Below are positions 1 to 5,068 of a DNA stretch of 5,068 nucleotides, in pieces. How positions within the stretch are numbered: the stretch's first letter is position 1; every line of letters begins with the position of its first letter. The DNA is taken from assembly GCA_027858325.1 (NCBI GenBank), contig JAQICU010000162.1, forward strand, positions 1 to 5,068, read 5' to 3'. This stretch comes from Candidatus Cloacimonadota bacterium (GTDB lineage: Bacteria > Cloacimonadota > Cloacimonadia > Cloacimonadales > TCS61). Made by a program: the position numbers and the translations under genes. The notes beneath the pieces are model-generated. The model did not search any database, was not told the origin of the DNA, and saw only the letters and a list, made by a program, of their open reading frames with translations.

Positions 1-14
1 ACTTTATTTGTCAT
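1..14 (-). CDS. Start of an unidentified minus-strand gene (partial, runs off the left edge)
   Basis: Only the first four codons and two bases of the fifth are present. On the minus strand they read M-T-N-K-V, the fifth being valine whatever its third base. The start is supported by a perfect AGGAGG four bases upstream of the ATG and by an in-frame TAA directly before the ATG, which makes this the first usable start. The gene is divergent from typA. Nothing can be said about its product. Confidence 0.5.
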
Positions 15-18
15 TTAT

Positions 19-24
19 CCTCCT
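19..24 (-). promoter_or_regulatory. Shine-Dalgarno site AGGAGG for the left-edge gene
   Basis: Read on the minus strand the bases are AGGAGG, followed by ATAA and then ATG. It is the strongest ribosome binding site in the window and the main reason to believe a gene starts at position 14. The four-base spacer is slightly short but workable. Confidence 0.55.
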
Positions 25-61
25 GACTTCTCTTAATTATTTTTACAACATACAAATTTCT

Positions 62-80
62 ATTATAGAATTATTGTCAA
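62..80 (-). promoter_or_regulatory. Possible promoter elements for the left-edge gene
   Basis: The minus strand carries a perfect TTGACA (80-75) and a perfect TATAAT (67-62), but only seven bases separate them, so they cannot be the two halves of one sigma70 promoter. TATAAT could act as a -10 with a poor -35, which would give a 5' leader of about 40 bases. TTGACA could act as a -35 with a poor -10 near 51-57. AT-rich sequence makes chance matches common. Confidence 0.25.
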
Positions 81-187
81 AAGATTTTATATATTTAGTA
101 AATTAAATTGTAATAATATTGAAAATTATTTCAGTTAATTATTTGAATTTAGTTTTCCAACAGCAATAGGTGAATATCATCAACTTT

Positions 188-208
188 GGAATTTCCGCAA
201 TAAATTCC
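188..208. repeat. Inverted repeat, 7-bp arms GGAATTT/AAATTCC
   Basis: The perfect arms at 188-194 and 202-208 flank the seven-base loop CCGCAAT. It lies just upstream of the -35 hexamer of the 212-240 promoter, so it could be an operator or a chance AT-rich hairpin. There is no adjacent T-run, so it is not a terminator. Confidence 0.4.
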
Positions 209-211
209 GAG

Positions 212-240
212 CTGACAAATTTTCAAAAAGATTTTATAAT
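212..240 (+). promoter_or_regulatory. Near-consensus sigma70-type promoter
   Basis: CTGACA (212-217) and TATAAT (235-240) are separated by exactly 17 bases. This matches 11 of 12 consensus positions at the optimal spacing. Transcription would start near 246-248 and run rightward. The nearest annotated + strand gene is typA, whose ATG is about 565 bases downstream. The promoter therefore drives either a long typA leader or a separate non-coding transcript. I found no comparably good promoter nearer to typA; a TATAAT at 719-724 lacks a convincing -35. Confidence 0.5.
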
Positions 241-377
241 ATCTCTCATCGTGAATTTATCAAACTGAATAAAGTCACAATAAATGCAAAGATGAATATC
301 AATATCATCAGATCATCGAAACACCGATCACGCTGAAAACGCACCACAAATTTCTCAAGTCAAACGAGCGAGAGTTC

Positions 378-410
378 TTGAAATACTTCAATTGTAGGAA
401 GTATTTACAA
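378..410. repeat. Strong stem-loop, 12 bp with one bulge
   Basis: The arms AAATACTTC (381-389) and GAAGTATTT (398-406) pair perfectly around an eight-base loop. The stem extends by TTG (378-380) with CAA (408-410) if A407 is bulged. It is not followed by a T-run on either strand, so it is not a classical terminator. It lies within the transcript expected from the 212-240 promoter, so it may be a structural element of a leader or small RNA. Confidence 0.5.
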
Positions 411-479
411 ATAAGTAATTTAAATGCATTGACTCAATAGCCTCCAGATTTTTTAAGACATAAATAAGTAGTTAGTATT

Positions 480-506
480 AATAATAGTGTTATGTATTAT
501 TTTTTT
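480..506 (+). terminator. Weak terminator-like AT hairpin with T-run
   Basis: The arms AATAATA (480-486) and TATTATT (495-501) pair perfectly around an eight-base loop, and five further T residues follow at 502-506. The geometry is that of a rho-independent terminator, but the stem has no G-C pairs and would be unstable. If active, it would end a transcript of roughly 260 bases from the 212-240 promoter. Such sequences also arise by chance in AT-rich DNA. Confidence 0.25.
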
Positions 507-513
507 AATTTCC

Positions 514-573
514 TTATTTGTCATTTCCGTGAAGCTTGTTCTTAACTTGATTGGGAAACGGGAATCCAATCAA
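514..573. repeat. Putative dispersed intergenic (REP-like) repeat module
   Basis: The segment starts TTATTTGTCATTTCCGTG and ends ACGGGAATCCAATCAA. Two competing inverted repeats are visible. One pairs ATTTCCGT (523-530) with ACGGGAAT (558-565), with one G-T wobble. The other pairs TTGATTGG (547-554) perfectly with CCAATCAA (566-573). The GTCATT-CC...GGGAATCCA outline resembles short palindromic repeats common between genes in many bacterial genomes; that resemblance is from memory. The dispersed nature cannot be shown from one window. Confidence 0.4.
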
Positions 574-586
574 ATAAAGGATTTTA

Positions 587-607
587 ATTCCGCATCATGT
601 GCGGAAT
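587..607. repeat. Perfect 8-bp hairpin ATTCCGCA/TGCGGAAT
   Basis: The arms at 587-594 and 600-607 are perfectly complementary around the loop TCATG, giving the most compact GC-containing hairpin in the intergenic region. No T-run follows (the next bases are GGTAG), so it is not an obvious terminator on +. The core TTCCGCA also occurs at 193-199 in the loop and arm of the 188-208 inverted repeat. Confidence 0.5.
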
Positions 608-639
608 GGTAGAAAAATATTTTGTGTGATTTAGTGTTT

Positions 640-716
640 TTTGTCATCCTGTTTGCCAAGTCGAAGTTGCCGAAAGCTGGACGAATCTTGTATATCATTC
701 TTAGGAAGGATCTCTG
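640..716. repeat. Possible degenerate dispersed repeat (GTCATCCTG ... AAGGATCTCTGC)
   Basis: The segment opens TTTGTCATCCTG and closes AAGGATCTCTGC, with AAGTCGAAG inside. These are the pieces of a widespread short intergenic repeat type that I recall as GTCATCCTGA...GTCGAAGGATCT. Here they are spread over about 77 bases, as if the element were composite or interrupted. Complementary ATCCT (646-650) and AGGAT (707-711) sit near its ends. It shares the lead-in TTTGTCAT with the module at 514-573 and has the same orientation. Recognition is by eye only. Confidence 0.3.
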
Positions 717-722
717 CTTATA

Positions 723-812
723 ATGAGATTAAGCGTTAGAAAACTCTTCGAAGATGTCCTCGGAAAGACTACCATTCTTTTATTATACATAACCGATAAA
801 ATTGAGGAATAA
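723..812 (+). CDS. Possible 29-aa small ORF overlapping the typA start
   Basis: The ATG at 723-725 opens a frame that stops with TAA at 810-812. The last A is the first base of the typA ATG, forming a TAATG stop/start overlap. The last two sense codons, GAG GAA (Glu-Glu), are also the typA Shine-Dalgarno region, the arrangement seen in translationally coupled pairs. The peptide begins MRLSVRKLFEDVLGK, has a hydrophobic stretch (TTILLLYI) and ends TDKIEE. I recognise no family. Against it: the nearest purine-rich ribosome site (AGGAAGGA, 703-710) is 12 bases from the ATG, which is long, and 29 stop-free codons are not rare by chance. It could be a leader peptide, an unannotated small protein or a chance frame. 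Confidence 0.28.
   Translation: MRLSVRKLFEDVLGKTTILLLYITDKIEE
804..807 (+). promoter_or_regulatory. Shine-Dalgarno GAGG deciding the typA start
   Basis: GAGGAATA immediately precedes the ATG, with four bases between GAGG and the start. The in-frame TGA at 803-805 overlaps this site, so no longer in-frame start is possible. Confidence 0.65.
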
Positions 813-2638
813 TGAGAAAAATTAAAAATATTGCCATCATCGCTCATGTTGATCATGGTAAAACAACCCTGGTAGACGCTGCCTTAAAGCACTCCGGTGT
901 TTTCAGAGATAACCAAAATGTAGCTGAACGTGTGATGGATAGTAATGATATTGAAAGAGAGCGTGGAATAACTATATTTTCTAAAAATGCTTCACTCACT
1001 TATAAAGATTATAAAATAAATTTCGTTGATACGCCAGGTCATGCCGATTTTGGCGGGGAAGTTCAACGAATTATGAAAATGGTGGATGCTGTTTTGTTAT
1101 TGGTGGATGCTTTTGAAGGACCAATGCCGCAGACAAAATACGTATTAAAGAAATCTTTGGAATTAGGTTTGAATCCAATTGTTATCATCAATAAAATAGA
1201 CCGACCGAATGCCAGACCGGCCGATGTGTTAGAGATGGTGTTTGATCTGTTTGTTGAACTCAAAGCAAATGATGCTCAATTAGATTTCCCGATTCTTTAT
1301 GCCTCTGGAAAAGATGGTTATGCCAGGTATGAATTGGGAGATACTAATGATGATTTAATACCTTTATTTGAAACGATTATTCACAAAGTAAAGGATTCTG
1401 AAGGTGATGAATCTAAACCTTTTCAAATGCTCATTTCAGCAATAGAATATGATAATTATCTGGGGAAAATTGGAACTGGAAAGATTAAAAATGGAAAAGT
1501 AAATCAGGGTGAAGAAGTTGTATTATTAAAACGCGACGGAGAAAGATTACTCTATAGAATTTCCAAGATCTTCCAATATGTAGGTCTACAAAAAAAAGAA
1601 ATAAAAACAGCATTTGCCGGAGATATTGTTTCACTTGCCGGAATGGAAAAAGTTGATGTGGGTGAAACAGCAGCCTGCAAAAAAACCCCCAAACCTCTTC
1701 CAATTATAGAGATAGATGCACCAACTTTATCTATGACCTTTAGGGTTAATGATTCTCCTTTTGCCGGAAATGACGGGAAATATGTCACATCCAGAAATAT
1801 CTGGGATAGATTGCAAAAAGAACTGCAAACCAATGTAAGTATCGTGGTTGAACACACAGAAAATAGAGATGAATTTGTGGTCAAGGGACGTGGTGAGCTT
1901 CAACTTGCTATTCTAATTGAAAATATGCGGCGTGAAGGATTTGAATTCCAGGTTTCCAGACCAAAAGTAATTTATCGGCAGCTTGCTGGAAAGCGAACAG
2001 AACCCATCGAACTTGCAGTTATTGATGTTGCTGATGAATTTGTGGGAACAGTTATTGAAATGCTTGGTGTACGTAAAGGTGAAATGCTGGATATGGTAAT
2101 CGGTAATGACGGTTACACACGCTTGGAATTTAAAGTTCCCGCTCGTGGTCTGATCGGATTCAGAAACGAATTTCTTACTACAACTCGCGGAACAGGCATT
2201 ATCAATCACAGCTTTTATGAATATGAATTTTACAAAGGTGATCTGGATAAGAAAAAACGGGGTGCTCTGATCGCTATGGAAAATGGTACATCAACCGGAT
2301 ATTCGCTTTTCAATTTCCAGGCTCGTGGAATTCTGTTTATTGGTCCGGTTGTGAAAGTTTACGCCGGAATGATAGTTGGAGAACATTCTCGTGAAAACGA
2401 TCTGGTGCTGAATGTTGTAAGAGGTAAGAAACTCACAAATGTCCGAGCCTCCGGTTCCGATGATGCCATAAAGCTTGCACCACCAAGACAATTCAGTTTG
2501 GAGCAGGCATTAGAATACATTAATGATGATGAACTTTTGGAAGTTACGCCTAAAAACATCAGAATGCGGAAAAAGATACTACATGAAACTGAACGAAAAA
2601 GAGAAATGAACAGATTAGGTAAATTGAATCAGGAATGA
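812..2638 (+). CDS. typA: TypA/BipA ribosome-associated translational GTPase
   Basis: This 608-residue protein has the full length of the TypA/BipA family, whose members bind the 70S ribosome and act in 50S assembly, low-temperature growth and stress adaptation. All G-domain motifs are visible: G1 AHVDHGKT (11-18), G2 RGITI (51-55), G3 DTPGH (73-77), G4 NKID (127-130) and G5 within ASGKDG (164-169). An EF-Tu domain II-like barrel follows (about 200-295), then EF-G-like domains III and V. The TypA-specific C-terminal domain is marked by RGLIGFRNEFLTTTRGTG (445-462) and RGKKLTNVRASGSD (537-550). The missing EF-G domain IV and the C-terminal motif exclude EF-G, LepA and TetM. Start: first in-frame ATG after a TGA, with GAGG upstream. 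It is intact with no frameshift. No + strand gene follows; it converges on the DUF885 gene and likely ends at the 2656-2684 hairpin. It may be transcribed with a long leader. Confidence 0.97.
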   Translation: MRKIKNIAIIAHVDHGKTTLVDAALKHSGVFRDNQNVAERVMDSNDIERERGITIFSKNASLTYKDYKINFVDTPGHADFGGEVQRIMKMVDAVLLLVDAFEGPMPQTKYVLKKSLELGLNPIVIINKIDRPNARPADVLEMVFDLFVELKANDAQLDFPILYASGKDGYARYELGDTNDDLIPLFETIIHKVKDSEGDESKPFQMLISAIEYDNYLGKIGTGKIKNGKVNQGEEVVLLKRDGERLLYRISKIFQYVGLQKKEIKTAFAGDIVSLAGMEKVDVGETAACKKTPKPLPIIEIDAPTLSMTFRVNDSPFAGNDGKYVTSRNIWDRLQKELQTNVSIVVEHTENRDEFVVKGRGELQLAILIENMRREGFEFQVSRPKVIYRQLAGKRTEPIELAVIDVADEFVGTVIEMLGVRKGEMLDMVIGNDGYTRLEFKVPARGLIGFRNEFLTTTRGTGIINHSFYEYEFYKGDLDKKKRGALIAMENGTSTGYSLFNFQARGILFIGPVVKVYAGMIVGEHSRENDLVLNVVRGKKLTNVRASGSDDAIKLAPPRQFSLEQALEYINDDELLEVTPKNIRMRKKILHETERKREMNRLGKLNQE

Positions 2639-2655
2639 ACAAAATGTATATAAAT

Positions 2656-2684
2656 GAAATAGCTCTGCGATGCAGAGCTATTTC
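2656..2684. terminator. Bidirectional rho-independent terminator between convergent genes
   Basis: GAAATAGCTCTGC (2656-2668) and GCAGAGCTATTTC (2672-2684) form a perfect 13-bp stem around the three-base loop GAT. The AGCTCTGC core is flanked by AAAT and ATTT, so each strand presents a T-rich tail: TATTTCTGTTT on + and TATTTCATTTATATAC on -. It begins 17 bases after the typA stop. It overlaps the last three bases of the minus-strand gene, whose TAG stop (2680-2678) lies inside the stem. The position between two converging 3' ends fits shared termination. Confidence 0.8.
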
Positions 2685-4462
2685 TGTTTAAGCAGCCAAT
2701 TATCTACAACATCTTCCAGTAAATTTAAAGGGATTGCACCGTGTTGCAGTATAATATTATGGAACTCTCTCAGATCGAATTTTTCACCTAATTCACTTTT
2801 TGCTTTTTCACGTAATTCTAATATCTTTAATTCACCAATCTTGTAGGCGCAAGCCTGTCCAGGCCAAACAGAATAACGATCGATCTCACCATAACTAGCC
2901 CAACCCAGATTTTTTTTCATGTAATCTGCCGCTTGCTCACGATCCCATCTTTTATAGTGAATCCCAGTGTCTACAACCAATCGAGCAGCTCTGAAAAGCT
3001 CAGAATTCAAGTAACCCAATTCGGAGTAGATATTTTTGTACCAGCCCTGTTCAAAAGCCAGTTTTTCAGCGTAAAGCGCCCAGCCTTCGATAAATGCCGT
3101 AAAAAAAGTGAAATTGCGGTATATAGGAATATCAGCCAGCTCCTGGGCGTAAGCGATTTGCAAATGATGTCCGGGAATTGTCTCATGATACAATAATGTC
3201 TGCATTCCAGGTTTTTTGGGAAGCCAGCTCAAGTTGGTGTAGAATATTGCAGGTCGGCTGCCATCAAGGGGAGCATCATCGTAATACTGACCTGAGTATT
3301 GTTCCTTATGTGGCGGAACAGGACGCACAGTAACAGGAATCGAAGGTATTTTAGAAAAAACAGCTGGTAAAAGCTTCTCGGTTTCTTCAATAATTTGTAG
3401 ATAATCTTCTAAAGCTTGCTGGCGACCATTATCATCTTTCAGATAATTAAATTCGCTACCTTCCAAAGAGTGCCAATATTTCCCTTCAATTTCTCCGAAG
3501 GTTTCTCCTTCCGTAAAGCCCAGTTCTTCAAAGCGTTTCAGTATTTCTGCCTGTATTCTTTTAACTTCCTTTAATCCAATTTGATGAATTTCTTCTGCTG
3601 TTAGATTTGTGGTAGTGTGATTTTGCAGACAGAATTGGTAGAAATTATCACCATCGGGTAATTTCCACACACCCGGAATATCATCAGCTTTTTCTTTGAG
3701 TTTTTCAATATGATCTGATATTTTTTTATAGTTTGGAACAATCTTAGTGTTTACTTCATCCAAAGCCCTGGCAAGATAGATCTGCTTATTTGTTTTATCC
3801 AGTTCGGGCAAGTCATCTATCCTATCAATAAAATATGTATAATAAATTATCTCCACAGGACGTTGTTCCAGAAAATCATTCACAATATTTTGCAAATGTT
3901 CTAAAATTATTTTAGAAGGGAACATATTCATCTCTTCCCGCTTTTTCAGTTCAATAAAGATGTTGTCGAAATAGGTATCAAGTTGCTCCAATCGTGAGAG
4001 GTAATCTTCTGCATCCTGCAAATTATTTATCGTGTGATTCTCGGTGAATAAACTGATAAGCTGATAATGAAATCCATGTAGATGATTGAGAAGATAGTAT
4101 TGGTAGCGGTATTTATCTGTCGCTTCCACCTTTTGCAGATAGTTTTGGAAAACAGAAAGCTCTAGATCATCAGTAGGTGAAAGGTTACAATAATTTTCTG
4201 AAAATTCGAAATATTCCCGTACAATTTTCATTTCATGCTGGTAAGTTGCTTCGGAGTTGTCAGTTAACTTTGATTTATCATATGGGTAATCTCCTGTCGG
4301 ATCCAAGCCGAGATGACTGCCATAATCGGGATTTCGCGTAATTATTGTACGAAAATAATCATCAAGAAGCTGATGAAAAGTTTCTGAATTATCACCTGCC
4401 ATTTCTTCTGCCTGACAAGAAATGATCAGGAAGCAAAATAAAACACTAATTATAAATTTCAT
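2678..4462 (-). CDS. DUF885 family putative zinc metallopeptidase-like lipoprotein
   Basis: This 594-residue protein starts MKFIISVLFCFLIISC, a lipoprotein signal whose lipobox IISC places the lipidated cysteine at residue 16, so it should be membrane-anchored outside the cytoplasm. The rest matches the DUF885 family as I know it. HETIPGHHLQ (426-435) is a variant of the HExxH zincin motif. It is followed by IEGWALYAE (458-466), with E459 a candidate third metal ligand, then VDTGIHYKRW (497-506), WPGQACAYKIG (533-543) and HGAIPLNLLE (574-583). These conserved blocks are all in the C-terminal third; the helical N-terminal half is more variable. Length is typical of the family. Peptidase activity and substrate are inferred, as the family is poorly characterised. 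The ATG lies 12 bases after the phosphoesterase stop, with only a weak GAG ribosome site, which suggests translation coupled to the upstream gene. It ends inside the shared terminator. Confidence 0.88.
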   Translation of the reverse strand: MKFIISVLFCFLIISCQAEEMAGDNSETFHQLLDDYFRTIITRNPDYGSHLGLDPTGDYPYDKSKLTDNSEATYQHEMKIVREYFEFSENYCNLSPTDDLELSVFQNYLQKVEATDKYRYQYYLLNHLHGFHYQLISLFTENHTINNLQDAEDYLSRLEQLDTYFDNIFIELKKREEMNMFPSKIILEHLQNIVNDFLEQRPVEIIYYTYFIDRIDDLPELDKTNKQIYLARALDEVNTKIVPNYKKISDHIEKLKEKADDIPGVWKLPDGDNFYQFCLQNHTTTNLTAEEIHQIGLKEVKRIQAEILKRFEELGFTEGETFGEIEGKYWHSLEGSEFNYLKDDNGRQQALEDYLQIIEETEKLLPAVFSKIPSIPVTVRPVPPHKEQYSGQYYDDAPLDGSRPAIFYTNLSWLPKKPGMQTLLYHETIPGHHLQIAYAQELADIPIYRNFTFFTAFIEGWALYAEKLAFEQGWYKNIYSELGYLNSELFRAARLVVDTGIHYKRWDREQAADYMKKNLGWASYGEIDRYSVWPGQACAYKIGELKILELREKAKSELGEKFDLREFHNIILQHGAIPLNLLEDVVDNWLLKQK

Positions 4463-4474
4463 ATAATCTCGTTA

Positions 4475-5068
4475 TCAATCAAGCAAAATTCGCTCTGCTT
4501 TCTCCGGAAATTCCGGATTGAATTTTACTACTGCTAGTTCTTTCCCATCCCATGCTGCTGAATAGGAATATGTCTCTTTGATCTTCTGTTGCCAGTGTCC
4601 GGTAATTCGGGAAGATTCATGAATATGACCATGTAAGGTTATCCTCGGCTGTTTATTTTCAATAAAATTCTTAATGGCAATACTTCCCACATGTACATCC
4701 ACCTGAACGTGATCAATTTTTCTACCTTCCAGATCAGCTCGATCAAAATAAGTTTTATAGGGTGGTGCGTGAAACAGACATATTGCTTTGGAAAGATCGC
4801 CTGGCATGAATTTTTGCAGATCCTTGGCAATTGTGTGATATTCAATATCTACAGGATTTACTTCAACCGTTCTTGAGCCTTCGAGAGGTGAAACGCAACC
4901 GACATCAGTGTAACGGGAAATATCAAATTTTTCCCAATCTTTTAACAGGAATGGAGTTGGTGGAACATAAGCATATCCATAAAAATCAAAGTCACAATAT
5001 GTGATTTTTTTTTCATTTAAGTAATTCCAAATTTCCTTTTTTCTTACTTCTATCAATTTGACTTCTTC
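4475..5068 (-). CDS. Calcineurin-like metallophosphoesterase (partial, 5' end outside window)
   Basis: The frame stays open to the right edge, giving 197 visible residues and a TGA at 4477-4475. The in-frame TTG at 5056-5054 is probably not the start: residues E-E-V-K precede it with no stop, and the N-terminal metal-binding motifs of the fold (DxH, GDxxD, GNHD) are missing from the visible part. The visible part carries the C-terminal half of the active site. LFHAPPY (98-104) supplies one metal-binding histidine, and HGHIHESSR (146-154) is the GHxH motif. YGYVPPTP-like YAYVPPTPFLLKDW (33-46) and DVHVGSIAIK (124-133) are blocks I associate with bacterial Icc-like phosphoesterases of unassigned substrate. 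It is probably cytoplasmic and a hydrolase of phosphomonoesters or phosphodiesters; the substrate cannot be told. It is the upstream member of an operon with the DUF885 gene. Confidence 0.85.
   Translation of the reverse strand, partial: EEVKLIEVRKKEIWNYLNEKKITYCDFDFYGYAYVPPTPFLLKDWEKFDISRYTDVGCVSPLEGSRTVEVNPVDIEYHTIAKDLQKFMPGDLSKAICLFHAPPYKTYFDRADLEGRKIDHVQVDVHVGSIAIKNFIENKQPRITLHGHIHESSRITGHWQQKIKETYSYSAAWDGKELAVVKFNPEFPEKAERILLD

Larger units (their letters stand above)
15..811. other. Divergent intergenic region upstream of typA
   Basis: About 0.8 kb separates the left-edge gene start from typA. I find no ORF of convincing length or coding character in it; all + strand ATG-initiated frames before position 723 are under 20 codons. 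It is AT-rich to about 510 and less so from about 518 to 770. Its contents are a + strand promoter (212-240), several inverted repeats, two segments resembling dispersed intergenic repeats, and a 29-codon ORF touching typA. No tRNA, rRNA or recognised riboswitch is visible. Confidence 0.7.

Noticed and set aside
4..526. 13-base direct repeat TTATTTGTCATTT at 4-16 and 514-526 as attachment-site or element ends
   Set aside because: The left copy is the start-codon region of the left-edge gene. The sequence is low-complexity and AT-rich, and nothing resembling an integrase or transposase lies between the copies.
719..724. TATAAT close to typA as the main typA promoter
   Set aside because: No acceptable -35 lies 16-18 bases upstream (the bases there are CATTCT or similar), and the extended -10 TG is one base out of register. 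It cannot be excluded but is weaker than 212-240.
745..754. Palindrome TCTTCGAAGA as an operator
   Set aside because: It is a single 10-bp palindrome with no promoter around it, and it lies inside the possible small ORF. The length is compatible with chance.
783..791. TTATACATA as a DnaA box
   Set aside because: It matches the TTATNCACA consensus at 8 of 9 positions but stands alone. There is no cluster of boxes, dnaA/dnaN neighbour or other origin feature.
1679..1690. A7C5 homopolymer in typA, and the A8 run at 1590-1597, as programmed slippage sites
   Set aside because: The reading frame across both is intact and encodes expected TypA sequence. The A-run is not in the frame needed for an A_AAA_AAC slip, and no stop or structure follows that would give a product by frameshifting.
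1063..2559. Several open frames of 66-110 codons on the minus strand inside typA
   Set aside because: They lie wholly antisense to a gene with intact TypA motifs throughout, have no ribosome sites or recognisable domains, and are Cys/Ser/Thr-rich as expected of antisense translation.
2933..3196. 87-codon + strand frame inside the DUF885 gene
   Set aside because: It is antisense to the conserved C-terminal block of DUF885, including the HETIPGHH region, and shows no features of its own.
4475..5056. Treating the TTG at 5056-5054 as the true start of a 193-aa phosphoesterase
   Set aside because: The frame is open through the window edge and the N-terminal half of the metal-binding site is missing, so the gene is more simply cut by the window than truncated.

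Overview
The window is AT-rich bacterial DNA with no phage, transposon or CRISPR signature. It holds three clear protein genes, one gene start cut off at the left edge, and a long non-coding stretch in between. The taxon cannot be fixed from the sequence alone. The low GC, the Shine-Dalgarno-led genes, a lipoprotein-type DUF885 protein and REP-like intergenic modules beginning GTCAT would suit a Gram-negative lineage such as Cloacimonadota or a relative. That is an impression, not a demonstration.

Layout. At the far left the first codons of a minus-strand gene, with a perfect AGGAGG site, run off the window. Positions 15-811 form a divergent intergenic region of about 0.8 kb. It contains a near-consensus sigma70-type promoter on the + strand (212-240), several inverted repeats (188-208, 378-410, 480-506, 547-573, 587-607), and two segments resembling dispersed intergenic repeats (514-573 and 640-716). 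A 29-codon small ORF (723-812) has a stop codon that overlaps the typA start in a TAATG junction. The full-length typA/bipA ribosome-associated GTPase gene follows (812-2638, +).

On the minus strand, reading right to left, a calcineurin-like metallophosphoesterase (4475-5068, 5' end outside the window) is followed after 12 bases by a 594-residue DUF885 family lipoprotein with a zincin-like HExxPGHH motif (2678-4462). The two are almost certainly one transcription unit. It converges on typA, and a perfect 13-bp stem between the two 3' ends (2656-2684) looks like a shared bidirectional terminator.

How the genes relate: typA is a translation and ribosome-assembly GTPase with its own long leader region. 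The phosphoesterase/DUF885 pair is a separate operon of unknown physiological role. I see no evidence for a new multi-gene system. The least ordinary part is the typA upstream region, with its distant strong promoter, structured non-coding sequence and overlapping small ORF(s).
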